From Chitinophagales bacterium (GTDB lineage Bacteria > Bacteroidota > Bacteroidia > Chitinophagales > Chitinophagaceae), in the NCBI GenBank assembly GCA_015654595.1, contig JAATGQ010000214.1:1-43505 (forward strand): a stretch of DNA of 43,505 bases, in the 5' to 3' direction. Shown in pieces: positions 14,182 to 22,706 of the stretch. The stretch's first letter is position 1. Each line of letters begins with the position of its first letter. The notes under the pieces were generated by a model that saw only the letters and a list, made by a program, of their open reading frames with translations, searched no databases and had not been told where the DNA came from. The translations under genes were made by a program, and so were the position numbers.

Positions 14182-16689
14182 TTAGAACTTAAACGCGACA
14201 CTGGCGACGACGCTTCTCAGCCGCTGCGGCTCGATGCTCGAGTAGCCGATAAAATAGCGTTTGTTTGTCAGGTTGTCTGCCTTGATCGAGAAACGGAATT
14301 TGCTGTATTCGTAATTGATCGCCGCGTTAAATACGGTATAGGCAGGCAGAATAAAGTAGCCTTCGCTGTGACTGTTGACGATCCTGTTATCGCTGGCATA
14401 GTTGCCCCCAAAACCTGCGCCAAAGCCTTTCAGCGCACCGGACGGAACATGATAACTGATCCACCAGTTGGCGGAATAAGGCGACATCGCATCGGTAGGA
14501 CGCAGGCCGTCAACGTCGGCATCGCTATTGGTCAGCTTCGTATCGTTATAAGAGAAACCGGCAAGGATATTTAAACCCGGGATCGGGTTGGCGGTCACTT
14601 CTGCCTCTATCCCACGGCTTCTTTTTGTACCATTCTGTATTTGAGCGCCAGGAGCATAAGCGGTAGTATCTCCGGCCGCCGGAGTAAAGGTATGTATCAC
14701 GTCTTTTACCTGGATGTCATAGACGCTGACGGTCGCAGACAGATGGTGCTTAAAGGCGTCGACCTTTACGCCGCCTTCGAATTGGTAGGCCTGTTCAGGT
14801 TTGAAAGCGCGTCCCTGGTAGTCGTGACCCGTCTCATTGGTAAAGCCGCTCTGGTAGTTCGCAAAGAGCGCGACGGCATCACGAACGGGCTGCCATACGA
14901 TACCAAACTTTGGAGCCAGGTGCGTTTGGTTGTAGGCCCCTTCCGTCGTATCCAGTTCGGGATAATAGTTGCCCTGGTTGACGAAATGGTCGACACGGAG
15001 GGCGGCCATCAGCAGCAGGTTATCGCGAAGGTTGAACACATCGCTGACATAGGCGCTGTAAGTGTTCGTCTTATAATAGGTAGGATAGGTATAATCCGGT
15101 CCATGGGTAATATAATAGCTCTGAAGAGCCGAAGGGGTAAATTTGTCGTAGTTGGCGATAGCTCCGTGATCCATGACCGTATCGAAATAAGCGCCATTCC
15201 ACATCTGGTTGGCCGTATGGTTGAAATAGTCAAGACCAGCGACAAAGCGGTTGCGGAAGGAACCGATTCTGAAATCACCATTGATATTCTGCTGAACTTC
15301 GAACATCCGATCGCGGCTGGCAGATGTATTCTGGTCTTCGCGGGCAATATAATCTGCCCCAATATCATTCGGGTTGCCAGTCACATTGGCATTGGCAAGG
15401 ACCGAGAACCAGGGGCCGGGACCATCTGAATAGCTATTGGTAAGAGTCACATTGGTCTGTGTACTCCATTGGCTGTTGAACTGGTAGTGCATCTGGCCGA
15501 ACAAATTGGTGTTATTGGAAACCTCGCCAAAATCGCCGGTCAGGAAGGAACGATGATAGTCTATAGGTAATTTGTCGGCACGGTTGGCGCCGAATTGTTT
15601 TACGCTGCTTATGTTATAGTCCAGCGAGAAAAGGGGGTCTGCCACTCCCTTGCCGCGATAGATCTCCGCGTCGAAAAGGAAAGATAGTTTGTCGTTTACC
15701 TTGATCGAAATGCTGGGATCAAAGGCAAACAGGCGGCTATACGTATTGGTAAAATAGGACCCCTGATCTGTGTAAGCGGTATTGACGCGAAGCAGTATCT
15801 TATGCGCAGAATCCAGCGGAGTATTGACGTCGGCGCTGATCCGGCTGAAATCATAATTGCCGCCGGCAAACTGAACTTCGCCGCCAAAGCCGTCATAAGG
15901 TTTTTTGGTCACGCGGTTGATCAACCCGCCGTAAGAGGTGAGAGTGCTGCCAAAGAGAGTGGCAGAGGGTCCCTTCAGCACTTCGATCGATTCTAGGTTG
16001 GCGGCGTCGATCTTGCTGGTTACGTTTCCGGCTATACCGTTACGGAGCTGACTTTGGAGGTAGAAGCCGCGGGAATTATAATAGGCCCCGCCATCGCCGA
16101 CGCGTCCGGTCGCTGCCCACATCGTCTGAATGCAGGTCGCATTTCTCATCGCATCATCAACGGTATAGACCATTTGATCCGCCAGTACTTCTTTTGGGAT
16201 CGAAATGGCAACCTGGGAGTTTTCCAGGTCCTTCAGCGGCATCTTGTTGGCGCCATCGCTGATATTGCGATGGTACTTGTTGACGCCGGCAGTGACGACG
16301 ACCTGCTCCAGCTGCTTGTTGGAGACCTGTAGCTTTATGTCTATATCAGCCGTTTTGTGCTGGCTTACGGAAACATGTTCGACGATCGGAGAATAACCGG
16401 CCAAGGTCACTTCGATATCGTAGTCGCCGTCAGGAAGGTTATAAAAAGCGAAAGTTCCGTCTTCGTTGGTGAGGGTTGTCTTTTTTGTGCCTTTTATTAC
16501 TACCGTAACTGCCGCGGCAGGCTGACCGTCGGCGGTAACGACTTTACCTTTTATCACGCCATTGTGCTCTTCGCTGCCACCAGGTCCGGCGACAGGGGTA
16601 TGGGAGAAAGAAGTATCGGGACTTGCGTGAAGCAGGGCGACGGGTGTCAGCGCGAAGCACAAAATACTGACAATTAATCTTTTAAGCAT
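14182..16689 (-). CDS. TonB-dependent siderophore-type outer-membrane receptor
   Basis: An 835-residue outer-membrane beta-barrel. A signal peptide (about 1-22) is followed by a carboxypeptidase-regulatory-like domain (about 45-125, GVIKGKVVTADGQPAAAVTV), the plug (about 130-260, with SIEVLKGPSATLFGS and GGLINRVTKKP), and the barrel ending in a terminal Phe (ASVAFKF). The plug wording is that of ferrichrome/ferrioxamine-type receptors. With the adjacent PepSY protein this points to uptake of a ferric siderophore using TonB energy. The ligand cannot be read from sequence. It is not a SusC-type receptor, as no SusD partner is present. Confidence 0.92.
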   Translation of the reverse strand: MLKRLIVSILCFALTPVALLHASPDTSFSHTPVAGPGGSEEHNGVIKGKVVTADGQPAAAVTVVIKGTKKTTLTNEDGTFAFYNLPDGDYDIEVTLAGYSPIVEHVSVSQHKTADIDIKLQVSNKQLEQVVVTAGVNKYHRNISDGANKMPLKDLENSQVAISIPKEVLADQMVYTVDDAMRNATCIQTMWAATGRVGDGGAYYNSRGFYLQSQLRNGIAGNVTSKIDAANLESIEVLKGPSATLFGSTLTSYGGLINRVTKKPYDGFGGEVQFAGGNYDFSRISADVNTPLDSAHKILLRVNTAYTDQGSYFTNTYSRLFAFDPSISIKVNDKLSFLFDAEIYRGKGVADPLFSLDYNISSVKQFGANRADKLPIDYHRSFLTGDFGEVSNNTNLFGQMHYQFNSQWSTQTNVTLTNSYSDGPGPWFSVLANANVTGNPNDIGADYIAREDQNTSASRDRMFEVQQNINGDFRIGSFRNRFVAGLDYFNHTANQMWNGAYFDTVMDHGAIANYDKFTPSALQSYYITHGPDYTYPTYYKTNTYSAYVSDVFNLRDNLLLMAALRVDHFVNQGNYYPELDTTEGAYNQTHLAPKFGIVWQPVRDAVALFANYQSGFTNETGHDYQGRAFKPEQAYQFEGGVKVDAFKHHLSATVSVYDIQVKDVIHTFTPAAGDTTAYAPGAQIQNGTKRSRGIEAEVTANPIPGLNILAGFSYNDTKLTNSDADVDGLRPTDAMSPYSANWWISYHVPSGALKGFGAGFGGNYASDNRIVNSHSEGYFILPAYTVFNAAINYEYSKFRFSIKADNLTNKRYFIGYSSIEPQRLRSVVASVAFKF

Positions 16690-16710
16690 ATAAGGGTCTT
16701 ATTTGGACCG

Positions 16711-16718
16711 CAAAGATT
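16711..16718 (-). promoter_or_regulatory. Weak -7-like element before the TonB receptor gene
   Basis: AATCTTTG matches 7 of 8 positions of TAnnTTTG and lies 21 nt upstream of the receptor ATG. I could not recognise a Fur box with confidence in the 216-nt divergent gap. Confidence 0.2.
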
Positions 16719-16905
16719 GGATGATTCTGGAGGAATTCTGGACGAGATCGGGAAAAAGTGTTACGCGATCGGGAAATGGCGCCTGCAGCCAAAACGGCTC
16801 CCGGACCGGTGACGGAAGGCCCATCAAAATTGAATTAGGCGCCGGACTGTATTTAGCCCGGGCCCGAGCGGCGAATTGGTCCGGAAATTGCGCCAGTTTG
16901 AGCCA

Positions 16906-17205
16906 ATGAAACCCGAACAGTTTAAAGCTTCACTGACAGATGATAACCCGCCCGCCGGCATCACCCTTAGCCTGGCGGCCCTTTGGTATGCAGGAAAAGG
17001 GGATTGGGAACAGGCGCACACCATTGCCCAGGACATTCCTACCAGGGATGGATCATGGGTACATGCCTATCTGCACCGGCAGGAAGGGGATCAATGGAAC
17101 GCGGATTATTGGTATAACCGGGCCGGCAAAAGCCGGCCTTTGCTGACGCTGGAGGAAGAGTGGGACTCGATGGTCCACGCCATGCTTAGCGCATCTGTAA
17201 AATAA
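16906..17205 (+). CDS. Conserved small hypothetical protein
   Basis: A 99-residue protein with no signal peptide. Its pattern ALWYAGKGDWEQAHTIAQD, then SWVHAYLHRQEGD and ADYWYNRAGK, is one I associate with a widespread conserved hypothetical family that looks like one or two helical, TPR-like hairpins. No enzymatic motif is evident. I take the ATG at 16906 (MKPEQF), since upstream sequence is not conserved in style. Its last 20 nt overlap the end of the convergent M23 peptidase gene. Function unknown. Confidence 0.7.
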   Translation: MKPEQFKASLTDDNPPAGITLSLAALWYAGKGDWEQAHTIAQDIPTRDGSWVHAYLHRQEGDQWNADYWYNRAGKSRPLLTLEEEWDSMVHAMLSASVK

Positions 17206-17959
17206 GATTGGCATCGGGACAGTTGTCCAGCCATTTTTGTCTTTCGGAATATTTGCATACTCCCGGGTAGTCTCCTTTCCAGTCCCCAATATCGTCGATG
17301 ATCTGAAAATGCAGATGGGGGGGCCAGTTGCCATTCTCAAACCGCATCCCGAATTCCGCGATGACGTCCCCTTTACGGATCGTTTTTCCCTCGTGCAGGT
17401 TTTTCAGCGAGTTAAGACTAAGATGACCATATAAGGTATGGAAGCCGACACCGTCCAGCTGATGGGTCAGGATGATCGTGGCGCCATAGTCGCTGTCATT
17501 GTTGTTAAAGGCAAAGCTGTGAACGACACCATCCAGCGGCGCCATCACCTTTGTGCCTACCTGTCCCCAGATATCGATCCCCAGGTGGAGACGGCGAGGT
17601 TCGGCCCCTTCAGCGGATGAAGGGCCAGGAGCCGATGCAGGGGAAAGGCTGGTGGGCGAGCTGGGCCGCTCCGGTTCGACTGCCGGGGAAAGCGCACCTT
17701 GCGCAGTATCGAAATGTTTGCTGCGGGCATAGAGGGTCCGGTGTTCGCCATAGCCTCCAAAGCCATAGCGCGCCTGCCCCTCCTTTATAGCCCGGTTGAT
17801 ATAATTGGCAAAGGCTTCGGTATCGGCTATCGCCTCCGGTGTCAGGTCCTTGTTGTTCTCGGTAAAGTCAAAAAAATAGAGCCTGTCCTTTGAGGGATCG
17901 AAAGGAACCACACGATGATAGTCCGCTTCATGAGCCAGCAAAACAGCGTTCAAGGTCAT
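17186..17959 (-). CDS. M23-family metallopeptidase (LytM-like)
   Basis: The 257-residue protein carries the LytM zinc site: HLGIDIWG (His125, Asp129) and HLHFQ (215-219, with the metal His at 217), with YGHLSLNSL between. M23 enzymes cut peptidoglycan cross-links or act as non-catalytic activators; here all zinc ligands are present. The N-terminus (MTLNAVLLAHEADYH) does not look like a normal signal peptide, so export is unexplained. Residues 87-121 are a Ser/Pro/Ala-rich insert between the conserved YGFGGYGEHRTLYARS segment and the catalytic domain. It lies 51 nt downstream of leuS on the same strand. Confidence 0.85.
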   Translation of the reverse strand: MTLNAVLLAHEADYHRVVPFDPSKDRLYFFDFTENNKDLTPEAIADTEAFANYINRAIKEGQARYGFGGYGEHRTLYARSKHFDTAQGALSPAVEPERPSSPTSLSPASAPGPSSAEGAEPRRLHLGIDIWGQVGTKVMAPLDGVVHSFAFNNNDSDYGATIILTHQLDGVGFHTLYGHLSLNSLKNLHEGKTIRKGDVIAEFGMRFENGNWPPHLHFQIIDDIGDWKGDYPGVCKYSERQKWLDNCPDANLILQMR

Positions 17960-18010
17960 GCTTCAATTTACCAAAATTCCGTGATACATCCACTGCGATC
18001 TGGTATCTGT

Positions 18011-21000
18011 CTAAATCACCACGTTGATCATCTTATTCTTAACATAGACGATCTTTTTGGGCGACTTTCCCTCGAGCCATTTCTGAACGACCGCATCGGC
18101 CAGTACGAGTTCTTCCACCTGCTGCTGTGTTGCATCGAGGGCGATATTGAGCTCGGACCGGGTTTTTCCGTTGATCGCAACGGGATAGTTCTTCGAGGTT
18201 TCAACCAAGTATTTTTCTTCGACCTGCGGATAGGGCGCGTCGAGGATGGAAGTCTCATTGCCAAGCTGATGCCAAAGCTCTTCTGCGATATGCGGAGCAT
18301 AGGGCGTCAGGACAATCAGCAATTTTTCCAACACATCCTTTTTATGACAGTTGAGGTCGTGCAGTTCGTTTACGCCGATCATCAGGGTACTGACGCCGGT
18401 ATTGAACGAAAACCGCTCTGTAGAATCTTCGGTCTTCTTTACTGTGCGGTAGATCGCCTTCCATTCATCGTTGGTCGGCGCATCCGTCGTCCAGACCTTG
18501 CCTTTCGTCTCGTCGAAGAAAAGGCGCCACAGCTTCCGGAGAAACCGGTGTACGCCTTCGATGCCCTTGGTTTCCCAAGGCTTGCTTTGTTCGACGGGTC
18601 CGAGGAACATTTCATACATGCGGAAGGTGTCGGCGCCGTATTTAAGGACGAGGTCGTTGGGGTTGACGGTATTATACAGCCGCTTGCTCATCTTTTCGAC
18701 CTCAGATCCACAGATATATTTTCCTTCTTCGAGGATAAACTGGGCATTGGCGTATTCGCTTCTCCATTTCCTAAACGCCTCGATATCCAGCTCAACGCCA
18801 TCGACGATGTTCACGTCGACGTGCAGCGCGGAAAGGGTATACGATTCTACGTCTATTGCAGTGTCGTTGAAGATCTCTTTTACGGCCAGGTTGATCAGTT
18901 CGTGCAGCTCCGGCGTTCCTTCGATGGCCCTCAGTCCACCAGACAAGAACACAGGCGTATTGCGCGTCAGCTCCTCGACATTTCCTGCACCGCGCATTTC
19001 GACACGGTAGACGAAGCGGCTGCTGCCCTGAATCATACCCTGGTTGACCAGGCGTTTGTAAGGCTCTTCGTGCCCGATCAACCCGCGGTCAAAGAGGAAT
19101 TTGGTCCACATCCGGCTATAGAGCAGGTGGCCTACGGCGTGCTCGGTTCCGCCGATATAAAGGTCGACCTGCCCCCAGTAATCGGAAGCAGCGCGGCTGC
19201 AGAACTCCTTGTCGTTATGGGGATCCATATAGCGCAGGAAGTACCAGCTGCTGCCGGCATAACCGGGCATCGTATTGGTCTCGAGATGACGGCTTGTCCA
19301 GGACGCGACATTGGCCAGCGGGCCCTCGCCTTCAGGGCCAGGGCCATATTTCTCAACGTGGGGCAGTTCGAGCGGAAGCTGTGATTCGTCGAGCGGAATG
19401 GCGATGCCGAAGCTTTGGCCGCCTTGTCCCTCGGGTTCGCCTGAACTTCGTCCGAGCTTTACTCCTCCTCGTTCGTGGACTTCGCTTTGCTCAGAACTTC
19501 GTCCGAGCTTCGCTCCTCCTCGTTCGTGGACTTCGCTTTGCTCAGAACTTCGTCCGAGCTTCGCTCCTCCTCGTTCGTGGACTTCGCTTTGCTCGTCCAC
19601 CTGCCAGGTGATCGGGAATGGCTCACCCCAATAGCGTTGACGGCTAAAGGCGGCGTCACGCATGCGGTAGTTGACCTTGCGAACGCCGATACCCTTTTCT
19701 TCGAGGTGATGAATGGCGATCAGGATAGCGTCTTTCATCACGAGGCCATCGAGGAAGTCGCTGTTTTGCAGTTTGGCCTCCTTTGTGGGGTTGGCCTCTG
19801 TTCCGTTGAAGTGTTCGCCAATGATATTGGTGACGGGCAGGTCAAAATGACGCGCGAACCTGAAATCGCGTTCGTCGCCGCAGGGCACGGCCATGATAGC
19901 GCCCGTGCCATAACCTGCCAGTACGTATTCAGAGGTCCAGATCGGGATCTTCAGCCCATTGAAAGGATGAATAGCATAGGCGCCAGTAAAGCAGCCGGTA
20001 ATCTTTTTCTCCGCCATCCGCTCGCGTTCGCTGCGGCTTTTTACATAGGCGACATATTCTTCGATGGCCGCCTTTTGGCCGGCCGTTGTGATCGTATCGA
20101 GCAGCGCGTGCTCGGGGGCGATGACCATAAAATCAACCCCAAAAAGCGTATCGGGGCGGGTCGTATAGACGGTCAGGCGAGGCTTTGTGTTGCTGGCAGC
20201 GGACGAAGAGGACGCGTTTGTGGCGCCGGCGGTCGCGGTGGACAGTGCGGACGCATGAGGAGCTGCGGTCGCGCCGGGAACATCCACGTCGAAAGTTATC
20301 TCGGCGCCAAAGCTCTTCCCGATCCAGTTGGTCTGCATTTCCTTCATCGCATCGCTGTAGTCGACCGTTTCCAGGCCTGCAAGCAGGCGGTCGGCGTAGT
20401 CCGTGATCCGGAGATACCATTGACGCAGTTTCTTTTTCACGACGGGGAAGCCGCCGCGTTCACTAAGACCGTTGACGACTTCGTCATTGGCCAGCACGGT
20501 ACCCAGCGCTTCACACCAATTGACCTCGCCATACCCGCAATAGGCCAGGCGATAGTTCATCAGGATCTCTTCTTTTCTTCTCAGACCAAATCCTTTCCAT
20601 TCTTCAGCTGTAAAGCGGATGGAGGCGTCCCCCGGACAGGGATGCGCCTTGTTGCCGTCCTTTTCAAAATGGGCTGTCAGGGCTTCGATCGGCATGGCTT
20701 TGGCCGCTGCACGGTCATACCAGCTTCCAAAGAGCTGTAAGAAAATCCACTGGGTCCATTTATAATAGGACGGGTCGGTGGTACGGATCTCGCGGTCCCA
20801 GTCGTAGCAGAAGCTGATATTATCCAGCTGGCTGCGGAAAGTGCGTATATTGTTGTCTGTAGAGACAGCGGGGTGGATGCCATGGTCGATAGCATACTGC
20901 TCGGCAGGAAGGCCGAAAGCATCGTAGCCCATGGGATGGAGAACGTTGAAACCTTTTAACCTTTTGTACCTGGCATAGATATCGCTTGCGACATATCCGA

Positions 21001-21157
21001 GCGGATGGCCGACGTGAAGACCGGCGCCGCTGGGATAAGGGAACATGTCCAGCACATAATATTTGGGCCGGGTGGAGTCATTGGAAACTTTATATGCGCC
21101 TGTCTCTTTCCAGTGTTGCTGCCATTTCTTCTCGATATCGCCGAAGTTATATTCCAT
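18011..21157 (-). CDS. leuS: Leucyl-tRNA synthetase with in-frame inserts
   Basis: LeuRS charges tRNA-Leu in the cytoplasm. The class I signature is HVGH (48-51) after PYPSGAGL, and the KMSKS loop reads KMSKR (near 820). The editing domain contains TTRPDTLFG (332-340) and YGTGAIMAVPCGDERD. The protein is 1048 residues, roughly 100 more than usual. Two inserts explain much of it: an Ala/Ser/Thr-rich segment at 294-326 just before the editing-domain threonine-rich strand, and three tandem 17-residue units at 522-572 between the GEPFPI strand and IPLDESQLPLELP. Both keep the reading frame and sit at loops, so the enzyme should be active. It is divergent from ftsX. Confidence 0.96.
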   Translation of the reverse strand: MEYNFGDIEKKWQQHWKETGAYKVSNDSTRPKYYVLDMFPYPSGAGLHVGHPLGYVASDIYARYKRLKGFNVLHPMGYDAFGLPAEQYAIDHGIHPAVSTDNNIRTFRSQLDNISFCYDWDREIRTTDPSYYKWTQWIFLQLFGSWYDRAAAKAMPIEALTAHFEKDGNKAHPCPGDASIRFTAEEWKGFGLRRKEEILMNYRLAYCGYGEVNWCEALGTVLANDEVVNGLSERGGFPVVKKKLRQWYLRITDYADRLLAGLETVDYSDAMKEMQTNWIGKSFGAEITFDVDVPGATAAPHASALSTATAGATNASSSSAASNTKPRLTVYTTRPDTLFGVDFMVIAPEHALLDTITTAGQKAAIEEYVAYVKSRSERERMAEKKITGCFTGAYAIHPFNGLKIPIWTSEYVLAGYGTGAIMAVPCGDERDFRFARHFDLPVTNIIGEHFNGTEANPTKEAKLQNSDFLDGLVMKDAILIAIHHLEEKGIGVRKVNYRMRDAAFSRQRYWGEPFPITWQVDEQSEVHERGGAKLGRSSEQSEVHERGGAKLGRSSEQSEVHERGGVKLGRSSGEPEGQGGQSFGIAIPLDESQLPLELPHVEKYGPGPEGEGPLANVASWTSRHLETNTMPGYAGSSWYFLRYMDPHNDKEFCSRAASDYWGQVDLYIGGTEHAVGHLLYSRMWTKFLFDRGLIGHEEPYKRLVNQGMIQGSSRFVYRVEMRGAGNVEELTRNTPVFLSGGLRAIEGTPELHELINLAVKEIFNDTAIDVESYTLSALHVDVNIVDGVELDIEAFRKWRSEYANAQFILEEGKYICGSEVEKMSKRLYNTVNPNDLVLKYGADTFRMYEMFLGPVEQSKPWETKGIEGVHRFLRKLWRLFFDETKGKVWTTDAPTNDEWKAIYRTVKKTEDSTERFSFNTGVSTLMIGVNELHDLNCHKKDVLEKLLIVLTPYAPHIAEELWHQLGNETSILDAPYPQVEEKYLVETSKNYPVAINGKTRSELNIALDATQQQVEELVLADAVVQKWLEGKSPKKIVYVKNKMINVVI
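19443..19595 (-). repeat. Three tandem 51-nt in-frame repeats inside leuS
   Basis: Units at 19443-19493, 19494-19544 and 19545-19595 (plus-strand coordinates) are nearly identical: unit 1 differs by TTTAC for TTCGC (two bases) and unit 3 at its last base. Each unit is 51 nt, i.e. 17 codons, encoding EQSEVHERGGAKLGRSS on the minus strand. There are no spacers. It is a coding minisatellite rather than a CRISPR. Confidence 0.95.
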
Positions 21158-21264
21158 ATTGGTTTGTATAAGGGTGAGAAGGCTTCTTCACCATCCTGTT
21201 GGAAAAAAGTTAAAAGGTTAATTAATACCGAAATAATGCAGGCAAACGATCGTTAAAAGGGTAG

Positions 21265-21272
21265 CAAAAATA
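21265..21272 (-). promoter_or_regulatory. Candidate -7 element for leuS
   Basis: TATTTTTG on the minus strand is a full TAnnTTTG match, 107 nt before the leuS ATG, implying a leader of about 100 nt. A matching TATTTTTG on the plus strand (21328-21335) serves ftsX. Confidence 0.35.
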
Positions 21273-21327
21273 CAAAAACGGGTGGGAATTCCCTTTAAAA
21301 AGGGGGCGAACATGGTATCAAATCCGT

Positions 21328-21335
21328 TATTTTTG
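21328..21335 (+). promoter_or_regulatory. Candidate -7 element for ftsX
   Basis: TATTTTTG fits TAnnTTTG fully and lies 61 nt before the ftsX ATG at 21397. No -33 TTG at normal spacing was seen. Confidence 0.35.
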
Positions 21336-21396
21336 TTATCCGGCATAGGTGAACGGAGTTCATCCATTGACTAACCCAAAAAAAGAAGTAAAAATC

Positions 21397-22269
21397 ATGG
21401 CGCAATTCGGAAAAGGATATGCCAAACGTTCTACACCTTCCTATTTCATGGCGATCGTAGGGGTTTCCCTGGTCCTTTTCCTGCTCGGACTGCTGGGCTG
21501 GATCGTGATCAACGCCAACAAGCTGGGAGAAAATTTCCGCGAGAACGTAAAAGTGCAGGTTTTTCTGCGGGAAAACCTTTCCGCAAAGGACAGCGCCTCC
21601 CTGGTCAGCTATATTGCCGCACAGCCTTATACAAAATCTTACGAGTTTCTGACGAAGGATATGGCGAAAAAGCGTTTTATCCAGGACGGCAACTCCGACT
21701 GGAACACGGTAATCGACAAAAACCCGCTGCCGGCCAGTATCGAGTTCAACGTCCGCAGCGAATATGCACAGCCGGATTCGCTTAGCAATATCAAGGCCGA
21801 TCTGAGCAAGAACATCGGTGTGGATGAGGTCAAATACAATCAGGTCCTCGTTTCCAACCTGAATAATACCATCCGTCGGGTGAGTCTGATCTTTTTGGTG
21901 GTGGCGCTGGTGATTTCTATCGCCGTTATTATTCTTATTGACAATACGATCCGTCTGGCCATGTTCAGCAATCGCTTCCTGATCAAAACCATGCAGATGG
22001 TAGGCGCAACCCGCTGGTTTATCGCCAAACCAATGGACCTCCGGGCACTGGTCAACGGGGCCATCAGCGGACTGATCGCCGTCGGCGGGATCTCCGGGGT
22101 TATCTGGGGCGCCGAACAGTGGGTTCCCGAGATGCGCGCTTTAAGAGATTATAGCCTGCTTTCCGGCATGTTTGTCATCATTATTCTGTTGGGAATCTGT
22201 ATCAGCATGATCAGCACGCACCGAAGCGTCGTCAAATACCTGAAAATGAAACTGGACGACCTGTATTAA
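21397..22269 (+). CDS. ftsX: Cell division protein FtsX
   Basis: FtsX is the membrane half of the FtsEX complex that couples ATP use to peptidoglycan hydrolase activation at the division septum. The 290-residue protein has the N-terminal membrane segment (FMAIVGVSLVLFLLGLLGW), an extracytoplasmic domain (about 50-165; VKVQVFLRENLSAKD, ASIEFNV), then three membrane segments with the conserved cytoplasmic loop LIKTMQMVGATRWFI. I use the ATG at 21397; the frame extends to 21349 but only over non-conserved sequence. ftsE is not adjacent, which is usual in Bacteroidota. It heads a run with DUF3098 and uppP. Confidence 0.92.
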   Translation: MAQFGKGYAKRSTPSYFMAIVGVSLVLFLLGLLGWIVINANKLGENFRENVKVQVFLRENLSAKDSASLVSYIAAQPYTKSYEFLTKDMAKKRFIQDGNSDWNTVIDKNPLPASIEFNVRSEYAQPDSLSNIKADLSKNIGVDEVKYNQVLVSNLNNTIRRVSLIFLVVALVISIAVIILIDNTIRLAMFSNRFLIKTMQMVGATRWFIAKPMDLRALVNGAISGLIAVGGISGVIWGAEQWVPEMRALRDYSLLSGMFVIIILLGICISMISTHRSVVKYLKMKLDDLY

Positions 22270-22379
22270 CCGAAGTTTAACGGTTCGGAAGGCCCGGGAG
22301 CTGGCTCCCGGCCCCTTGAGATTTGGCAAATCCCGGCATTCGCGTATATTGCAGGCCCAATTATCAATATAAAAAGTCC

Positions 22380-22673
22380 ATGGCAACGATCATCTCGAAG
22401 AAAGCAACCAGCTCTACATCTACTGCATCCAAGGTAAAACATGACAACACGCCTTTGTTCGGTAAGGAGAATTACCGCTGGATGTTGATTGGTATCGTAT
22501 TGATCGCGCTAGGGTTGTTCCTGATGGTTGGAGGTAAGAGCAAGGATCCCAATGTGTTCAATCCCAAGGAAGTATACAGCTTCACCCGGATTACGCTGGC
22601 GCCCATTCTGATCCTGGGAGGTTTTGTGATCGAGATCTTTGCCATTTTCCGCAAGGACAAGAATAGTCAATAA
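22380..22673 (+). CDS. DUF3098 small membrane protein
   Basis: A 97-residue protein with two predicted membrane segments (YRWMLIGIVLIALGLFLMVG and ITLAPILILGGFVIEIFAIF) and a Ser/Thr/Lys-rich N-terminus. The FGKENYRWM and DPNVFNP..VYSFTRI segments mark DUF3098, a Bacteroidota family that is regularly found between ftsX and uppP. That position hints at a role in cell-wall or division functions, but none is established. The ATG at 22380 is used; the 110 nt before it hold a GC hairpin without a T-run. Confidence 0.85.
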   Translation: MATIISKKATSSTSTASKVKHDNTPLFGKENYRWMLIGIVLIALGLFLMVGGKSKDPNVFNPKEVYSFTRITLAPILILGGFVIEIFAIFRKDKNSQ

Positions 22674-22706
22674 TCACCTTCGCCACCCGGCGATGAATAC
22701 ATTACC

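Noticed and set aside
14182..16689. SusC-type glycan receptor
   Set aside because: No SusD partner follows; the plug and neighbouring PepSY gene fit siderophore uptake instead.
19443..19595. CRISPR-like repeat array
   Set aside because: The three copies are adjacent without spacers, the length is a multiple of three, and they are translated within leuS.
17915..20740. Two long plus-strand open frames (489 and 421 codons) opposite leuS
   Set aside because: They lie fully antisense to leuS, and their composition follows from GC-rich codon usage on the other strand. One includes the translated complement of the 51-nt repeats.
22294..22311. Hairpin after ftsX (CCGGGAG / CTCCCGG) as a terminator
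   Set aside because: The stem is only 7 bp and is followed by CCCCTTGAG, with no T-run. It may be a processing or pausing hairpin, but there is no support for termination.
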